Below are positions 57,506-64,000 of a stretch of DNA of 64,000 nucleotides, one piece after another. Every line of letters starts with the position of its first letter. Positions within the stretch are counted from its first letter, which is position 1. A model generated the notes under the pieces. It searched no databases. It was not told the DNA's origin and saw nothing but the letters and a program-made list of their open reading frames with translations. This DNA is from Lineus longissimus (lineage: Eukaryota > Nemertea > Pilidiophora > Heteronemertea > Lineidae), in contig NC_088317.1 of the NCBI RefSeq assembly GCF_910592395.1, positions 8,558,001 through 8,622,000 of the forward strand. Direction: 5' to 3'. Position numbers and translations under genes: made by a program.

Positions 57506-59075
57506 ATCCTTGCTGCATCTGGATCAGGGGTACTGTCACTGTCATCAGAGTCAGATAAAACTACAACATTACCGTCAACTCGGGAATGTTGTTTTGAACT
57601 ACTACCAGTAGCACCACTAGATGAAAACCGTCGGTGCGTCTCGTTGTAGTTGACCACAAGACTAAGTGCCTCGTCAACCGTATCGGGGGATTTAAAGAAT
57701 TCAATCTGAATCGTTGTATCGTGGTCGTGTAGACCATCGAAAAATTTTCGAATCAGATCTTATTCTCGGATCACTTGGGTCCTGTTTGGATATGCCTTAT
57801 CGTACAGGCGTTTGAGTTCAGTGCATTATGTTTCAGGATTTTGTTCTAATTTCTGTCTACGGTTAGATAATTTCTTCGCATAGGTTTTAGTAGACTCAAT
57901 CTTTATGAACCTACTGTTCAATTCTGCAGTAAGTATAGAGTACTTGGCCCTGACTTTGCTGGGTAGTTGTCCGTAGACAAATTCGCAAGCTTTTCCCTCA
58001 AGTCGAGGTAGAGGTTCATCTAACTTCTCGTCCTCATCCCAACCGTAGCGAGTAGCTACATCTGAAAATATATTGAACCAGATTTCCCAAGGTTCTGAAC
58101 CTGTAAAAGGAGATAATTTCGGCCGCTTAGAAGTCCTAGACTTGTTTGAGCGGTTGGAGCTGACCGTTGAGTGTCAAGCAGAAGACTTTCCGTCATCATC
58201 ACTGTCAGAGCCTGACAGGTCAGATTTGGGGCTACAGTCTTCTCTTTAAGTTTAGGATTTGGTCTAGGGGTATTTGAAGTCGATGGCTTTTTACAATTTT
58301 TCACCCGCTTTGGTGAGTTCTGCAGAGTTATTATTACAGGGTCTGCATTTTCACCTATCTTTGTTTCAGAGTCCACATTCTTCGAATTTTGGATCATCTC
58401 AGTGCAAGCCTTCGATATAACTTGCACCTATCGTCTGGGTGTTTTGGAAATTCCATACCATTGGTCATTTGAACATTGTTCTGCGCTTGCGTGCTGGATA
58501 TTTCAGTTAGAAGTTTACGATGTTCGGCCCGGATCTATTTTGCGGGGTCGAACGTTTTCGAGCCCAGTTCAGTGATCAGGGCGGTGTGCTTTTCAAGGTT
58601 TTGCCGCATTATATGCAGCTGTTCAGCCTGTGCTTGCTTGCTTTCGCTTTGCCCTTGAGTAACAGTACTGTGGTTGCGAGCTAGTGCAGAAATCAGTCTA
58701 CCCACTGTAGCATATTGTTGATGGCTTCTTTGATTGAACAAGTCAGAGAGTGGTTTTGTCAGAGCTTGTATTTCCAGTTGCACCGATTGGAGCGCACCGG
58801 TGAGGATTACAAGGTACTTAATCATGGGTTTGTTATCGGTTAGCCATTGGTCTGTCATATAACCATCATGATCGCTTGCATTACTAAACACTTGAGTGTC
58901 AGCCCTAGCGGCATCGCCTATATTATCCCCTAACTCAGGGTCAGCGCTATTGGCATCACCTTCGTAGTCTATTAGATCAGGGTCAGCCCTAACAGCATCA
59001 CTTTCATTATCTGAAGATTCATCATCGCCATCATGATAACCATCTTCATCGCCAAAGTGATCATTATCGTAGAGG
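57506..59075 (-). pseudogene. Ty3/Gypsy gag, N-terminal and capsid part (host element 1)
   Basis: From 59075 down: a strongly acidic start (FGDEDGYHDGDDESSDNESD), a long helical region (LRN-type with QAQAEQLHIMRQNLEKHTAL), then the capsid-like part KLDEPLPRLEGKACEFVYGQ, LPSKVRAKYSILTAELNSRF and KKLSNRRQKLEQNPE, ending with a D/S-rich stretch at 57520. Stops and frame changes occur near 58535, 58190, 58050 and 57830. It forms the particle shell in the living element. Interrupted at 57506 by Ty3 element 2; the zinc knuckle is at 48960-49386. Confidence 0.8.
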
Positions 59076-59114
59076 CAACTCCGTAGAGAATTTTACGGAC
59101 TGATCTGATGAGTC

Positions 59115-59554
59115 GTTCCTAGGCTCATCCCTGATGGGATGCTTTTAGCTGTGCGAGACAATTTCAGTAAATGGGTCAAGAATTTCCCTCTTAGGAGAGC
59201 AAGGGGAAAGGATGCAGCTATTACATTGGTTAGAGATATATTCACTAGGTTTGGTCCTTGTGAGAACCACAATTTGTTAGTCGATTCCTAAAGGGGGTAT
59301 GTGCTAAGTGGGGTATACAGATTGTGCATTGTAGCCCATACCATCCCCATTCAAATTGGGTGGAAAGAGCAAATCGCGACCATAAGTCGATGTTGGCGTC
59401 ACATGTGTTCACCAATGTTGGTGACCAGAGGACATGGGACACACGAGTTCTGATTTGCCCTGAACTCGGTTCCGAATGTTTCCATATGTTACAGTCCTGC
59501 ATCACTATCACTGTCTCGTGCAATCCGGTCACCATTGGAAAATACATTCCATAG
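59115..59554 (+). pseudogene. Ty3/Gypsy-type integrase fragment, + strand
   Basis: DNFSKWVKNFPLRRARGKDA and ITLVRDIFTRFGPCE are followed, after frame breaks, by QIVHCSPYHPHSNWVERANR and DHKSMLASHVF with the catalytic Glu in WVER. The middle Asp region is degraded. Orientation is opposite to the other Ty3 pieces, so this is a separate element; only the integrase core remains. Confidence 0.75.
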
Positions 59555-59570
59555 ACCCCAGGGGGAGGGG

Positions 59571-60409
59571 ATTGGTGGTCATAACCTGTTTGTCGCTCAA
59601 AAAGAGACTGATGACAGTTCTTTTCCTTGTTCGAAGCTGTTTTACAGTAACTTTTGTGGTTCCCTTGTCTCTTCTTAACCTTTCTGAGGAGAGATGTAGT
59701 AGTCAATATTTATGTTCTTGTGTTTTCCCCAGTAAATATTGCTACTGCGCGGGCGCAGAGTGCCTTGTGGGTATCTTTGGATCAATGGCGTGTACAGTTA
59801 TCAAGTTGTTTTTATTACACCGAAACGGAATTCCTGACATTGACATTCCCTGTCAAGTTTATTCCCGACATACCAATAAGAAGGAAGAAACCCCAGCCAC
59901 TCTACACTCTTGTTCCCAATTCATCCAGGAACAGGAGGACTTGTTGTTAGGATGGGTTTCCCGGCCGCAGAAACACCCTCACTCAACGCTCGTTCGAAAC
60001 GTTTAAAGGAATACACCAAAATACTCGGCGCTTCAAATAATTTCAACATTTTAAACTCTTTCCATTACGGGAATTGGATTTCAGTTACCTTTGAGAAATT
60101 TCAAGCAGAAAAACGTGGTGGCTTTGTAATTAATAAAATTAATAAATCATTCGATCCTAATCCACTGAGAATGCTGAACCCCGAAAATACTGTTTAGTTT
60201 TGAGCCAACGAGCACTAAAAATCAAACTTCATAGAAATCCAACCAAGTAGTATCGACCTCCAGAGCCACAAACGATGCAGACGATTGGACTAAAATGAGT
60301 TATGTCTTGCGCTCACCAAATGCGGCACATGAAAACTCGAACACAAGTCAGGATCTGCACGGTATGCTAACATACTAACCAGTTCAACTGATATCGAATT
60401 GTCTTTCAG
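59571..60409. other. Intron 3' end; unassigned frame at 59910-60197
   Basis: A + strand frame ends with RLKEYTKILGASNNFN, then GNWISVTFEKFQAEKRGGF and a stop at 60197. I do not recognise it; it may be a repeat-derived frame. The acceptor GTCTTTCAG for the next lectin exon ends at 60409. Confidence 0.3.
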
Positions 60410-60637
60410 TGTCTGGTAATGTAAAGGGATATACTTGGATGGGCATTAATGACAGGGCCCAGCTAGGATACTTCAAATGGCAAACAGGTCTCAAGTATTG
60501 GGGATTCATGAAGGGACAGCCAAATAACTACAGAAATAAGGAGGACTGCGTGGCAGTAGCGCCTAGCAGAGGGGCCCATTGGTACGATACCAACTGTGCG
60601 TTGAAATTGGCGTTTGTTTGTGAGAGACCTCTAGAGG
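60410..60637 (+). CDS. C-type lectin domain 1, C-terminal half (exon)
   Basis: Bounded by TTTCAG and GTAAGA, phase 1 at both ends. Encodes the second half of a C-type lectin domain: GYTWMGINDRAQLGYFKWQ, KGQPNNYRNKEDCVAV and HWYDTNCALKLAFVCE. The QPN and following W-Y-D-T-N-C positions correspond to the calcium/sugar-binding EPN or QPD and WND motifs. The frame completes the half domain at 29360-29518, and the phase agrees (1 to 1). Confidence 0.85.
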
Positions 60638-61085
60638 GTAAGATGTAGATTTTTTCAAACCAGTTACATGAATGACGTAGCTGTATGCTGTGTACCGTCG
60701 CTGATAACGTTTTTAAGAGACGTTGGCGTTACAGGGCCAAACTTTTGCTAACAGCATAATTGGCCAAAAAAAGTATGAAAACGCTGCAGGAAACTGGCTA
60801 CTACGGGTATTGCTTTAAACTAATGACCCTTAGCAAAAGTAAATGAATTTTACCTTTTTTGAGTGAATAACAAACATGTCTTATACTGATTAACGATTTT
60901 TGCAATTGATAAAAAATAGAGTACCATTATTCCATTAGGAAGTCGGACGACATAACGGTATGATAACGATCTTGGTAATTTGGTAATCACCAACATCTAT
61001 TTCTCATGCGTCATTACCAAAGAAAACGACTGATTCATTTCACATACCATCATCAATAAAATAGTGTGTACTTATCCGATTTCAG

Positions 61086-61684
61086 ATGGCCTGTGTCCGA
61101 AAGGTTGGCATCAAAACAAGCCGAGTTGTCTGCTTTTCATCTCAATAAAAAAATCGTGGCCCGACGCCATGAGGCACTGTATGACTAAATATGGTGCCTA
61201 TCTCGCGAAAATTGACAGCGCAGCTGATAATAGTGTGGTGCAACGGATAGTTAAGGGCAGCACTTGGATTGGGCTAAATGATGTCCGAGAGGAGGGGAAT
61301 TACGTCTGGCAGGGTTATAGCACATTTTATCACAACTGGGGAAAAGGTGAACCAAACAATTATAAGAATCTCATTGAAAGCTGTGTGGCTATAGGTACGG
61401 ACGGAAAATGGGGCGACTACCCATGTAAGATGACGATGCCCTATGTGTGTCAGATGGAGGAAGGAACAAAGAAGCCTACACAACAGTTAAAGGCGCAGAT
61501 TGATGTGATTATCTTGCTGGATTCAAGTGCAGACAGTGGAAAGCATGTTTTCGATGCATCGAAGGCTTTCATTATAAGGCTTATTCGGGATTATAGCATT
61601 GATAAGAATGGAATGAGGATTACTTTGTTGTATTATTTAAAAGGAGATGTGAAGCCCTACTACTTTTTGGGCGGAATAGAGCAG
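61086..61684 (+). CDS. C-type lectin domain 2 plus start of VWA domain (exon)
   Basis: Acceptor GATTTCAG, phase 1 start, phase 0 end at GTAAAC. The first part is a full lectin domain: GLCPKGWHQNKPSCLLF, WPDAMRHCMTKYGAYLAKID, STWIGLNDVREEGNYVWQ, GKGEPNNYKNLIESCVAI and KWGDYPCKMTMPYVCQ. It has an EPN motif (mannose type) and a GD variant of WND. A short hinge (EEGTKKPTQQ) leads to a von Willebrand A domain, IDVIILLDSSADSGKHVFDA. The metal site normally reads DxSxS; here the last Ser is Asp, so metal binding may be altered. Secreted or cell-surface recognition role is inferred. Confidence 0.9.
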
Positions 61685-61952
61685 GTAAACAATAATATAT
61701 TATTCAGTACCTGATCGGAACCATCCCAAATACCATAAGAACATTAATGCTGAGAAAGCGTAACGAAGATGGTTTTGAAATAGTGTCATCAATATCATTA
61801 CTAAGATATATATCAAGCTACATAAAGACTCGTGAAGAGGAGCAAAATGAGTACTTCATTACTCTTTTGCTGCTGGATACTGGTACTGGCAGTAACTGGT
61901 CAGGCTGAGAATAATTTTTTATTATAAACTTTTTGGTCTACTCGTATTCCAG

Positions 61953-62167
61953 AACATAAAAAGAACGTACATCAAGGTCATTGAATCATTGACATATGTC
62001 GGTGACCGTCGCGATGTATATCTTCTGGTCGAAAAGATGTACGCTCTCCTATGGAACCATAACATCATGAGGCAACGTTACCCGAAGCTTGTCGTTCTCC
62101 TGGGAGGGTTCGTACCTCACGAAGGATTCAACGATAGAATACAGCAAATCATGGAACGCATAATTAG
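61953..62167 (+). CDS. VWA domain continuation (exon)
   Basis: Acceptor ATTCCAG, phase 0 start that matches the previous exon, and donor AG/GTAGGT with phase 2 end. It encodes IKRTYIKVIESLTYVGDRRD, then VEKMYALLWNHNIMRQRYPK and LVVLLGGFVPHEGFNDRIQQ. The pattern of helices and the buried LVVLLGG strand fit the middle of a VWA domain. The gene should continue to the right of this exon, but I find no further exon before 64000. Confidence 0.8.
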
Positions 62168-63120
62168 GTAGGTGATGGGCTTCGTGTGTGTAAAAAATGT
62201 GAGCACATCTCGCATGATTTCACAACAGAAAATGAATCAGAATATCCTTTACCCCCCTCAGTAAAATTGCTGCCTTCAAATTGCCCCCAAGTGAAAATGC
62301 CCAATTTCTAACATTTTCTTTACAAATATGTTTTCTCCTCAGTTTGCACTCCCAAGCCTCCCTCCCTCCTGCCAAGTGCTATGCAAACCCATCTAAGAGA
62401 AGCTTTTGACCAGTCATATGTCCATTTTTCGAAATTGTCTATGGCTATGACAACAAGGGATCTTGAAACAATATTTGATGGATTCGGAAACAATATGTGA
62501 AGGATTATGTGACCCAAATCAAAAATTCCTTGAATCATGGTGGAGAAACTAATCTTTCACTACCATGAAATTTATAGTTCATTAAATGACGATCTCATGA
62601 TTTTTTTTCTGACGGTAATATTATAATATTACTGGGGGAAATTTTACAGGAGGGGGGAGATTGTCCTGATACCCTTTAATTGGTAGTTTTTGAAAGTTAT
62701 CATACGCTTGCTCAAGGAACAAGATCGAGGACATTTTTAGGGAAAAACGTCCTGTATCATTGTGAAATAACCTGCTAGAGGGGGTCGCTAAAAATGAGAT
62801 TAATAATATTTATTTCCTTGATGGAATTAACAAGGTTAAACACTATTTTATTGTGTCAGTTAAGATAACAGGAAACATATAAATATAATTTCAAATGCTT
62901 TCGCTATCGATGGTAGACATCAATCAGGTCCTATAAATAGGTAAATTAAGTAAATTTACTTTACTGGCGTTAGAGACAAAGGCCAGCGATTGCTCACCAA
63001 GGCGTAATCGCCTTCAGTTAATGTACAATTGTGGCATTATTACTGCAAATAATGACTGACCAACAGGACATTGGTTTATACCGGGTGGATACACAAATAG
63101 TCACATAAGGGTAAATTATG
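62168..63120. other. Intron or downstream sequence without genes
   Basis: No coding, RNA or element signature was found. Confidence 0.4.
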
Positions 63121-63165
63121 CAAGAAAAGAATCAGGCGCTATTATAGCGCCTGATTCTTTTCTTG
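63121..63165. repeat. Perfect 21-bp inverted repeat (hairpin)
   Basis: CAAGAAAAGAATCAGGCGCT plus A is followed by a 3-bp TTA and then the exact reverse complement, ending TTCTTTTCTTG. This is a perfect stem of 21 bp with a very small loop. It may be a miniature fold-back insertion. No transcript evidence can be drawn from sequence. Confidence 0.9.
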
Positions 63166-64000
63166 TATAGTTGTGATGTGTTTGGTCCATATCCGTATAT
63201 CTGCGCTTATTCCTAAAATCGAGTGTAGGAAGCTTGATCAGTCTTTGTCATTCGCCAATTAGTGTAATCTTCATGTCAAAATTTGCGATGTCTAATATGG
63301 TCTCCAAGACGTTGCCTGGACATGTCCAAGGTGACACATGTCAATCAAGTGCCATGGAGCACCGGTATGGTTAATTAGTCTTCCCCAGCCAACAGGCTCG
63401 GGGAAAACTGTTGATTTTACTCCATATTTCTTCTTTGTTTTTCTTCTTCTTCGTCAGTATATGTAATATGCAGGGTTCCAGCCAATTTAAACACCCCTAG
63501 CGAGTGAAAAACCCAAAAATTGGCTGCTCCAAATGCAAAATTTCAAATTTTGATGATTTCCAAGCTCTCCGAACCCCATTTCCAACTCTAAAACTGTTGA
63601 TTTGGGCACCGACCAGCATATAACATATACCTTACACCCCCCCCCTCCAAAAAAAAAACAACACTTAAGTTCCTTAACACTTATTTTCTAAAAAACCTCA
63701 CTAATAAAGGGTTAAAATCAACTACTCACGCAAAAACGTTAATCCCCAGAGTCACTCCAAACGATATTCAACATTTCCACGTGACACACACATGAAAACA
63801 AATCGAAAAATCAAAAAAACACCCCTCCCTCACATATTTCATTAAAAGTCCTGCTCCGATCACACTACTCTATTAAACAGCTGATACATATTATATCCCG
63901 CATTAAAAATCTATACCGCAGCCCTCACTACATGCTACCTATACTCATTAATCATCACTGCAGCCACTCTGACTAATGAATTAAACGCCCACCCATAATT
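63166..64000. other. No recognisable feature
   Basis: AT-rich sequence with a C run near 63638-63647 followed by an A run. No exon of the lectin gene could be seen. Confidence 0.4.

Noticed and set aside
59476-60006. 176-residue + strand open frame
   Set aside because: Begins inside a degraded integrase and continues through unrelated sequence; no domain found.

Overview
The window is AT-rich nuclear DNA from an animal, most likely a marine invertebrate. The evidence is spliced genes with GT-AG introns, C-type lectin and von Willebrand A domains, and an unusually broad set of transposon classes in one place: Polinton/Maverick, Penelope-like, BEL/Pao, Ty3/Gypsy, non-LTR, Tc1/mariner, pogo, THAP-type DDE, Mutator-like and PIF/Harbinger-like. 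The phylum cannot be fixed from sequence alone. There is no bacterial gene organisation, no CRISPR array and no rRNA gene that I can see.

Host genes are few. On the + strand a gene for a lectin-like extracellular protein is seen as exons at 29360-29518, 60410-60637, 61086-61684 and 61953-62167, with a possible signal-peptide exon at 28844-28895. The first two exons are complementary halves of one C-type lectin domain in matching splice phase, so I infer a single intron of about 30.9 kb filled with nested transposons. On the - strand, around 20807-21807, lies a poorly understood gene with a signal peptide whose first exon was duplicated by a LINE insertion.

Layout: 1-4641 AT-rich, no firm gene. 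4642-6374 fold-back element and first copy of a dispersed repeat. 6433-17137 a composite DNA transposon with two convergent genes (SAP/SWIM/YqaJ nuclease on +, THAP/DDE transposase on -), interrupted by a pogo element (13445-15572), a 9-bp-TSD inverted-repeat element (15667-16714) and a small element inside the THAP domain (12099-12510). 18412-19003 inverted-repeat element. 20.8-23.9 kb the - strand gene and LINE. 24.2-27.3 kb Ty3 integrase and BEL/Pao gag fragments. 27.4-28.1 kb second copy of the dispersed repeat. 31.4-35.1 kb BEL/Pao pol remnant. 35.5-37.2 kb degenerate tandem repeats. 42.6-48.4 kb a decayed Polinton DNA polymerase split by a Penelope-like insertion (13-bp TSD) and a Tc1 element. 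48.9-59.1 kb a Ty3 gag split by a second Ty3 element with LTRs, PBS, PPT and a 5-bp TSD, itself split by a 2-kb element with a TTA/TAA TSD. 59.1-59.6 kb another integrase fragment. 60.4-62.2 kb the rest of the lectin gene.

Most transposon genes carry frameshifts or stops and look dead. The main interest is the precise nesting history, readable from target-site duplications and restored reading frames, and the two host genes reshaped by insertions. All family calls come from reading translated motifs; no database search was run.
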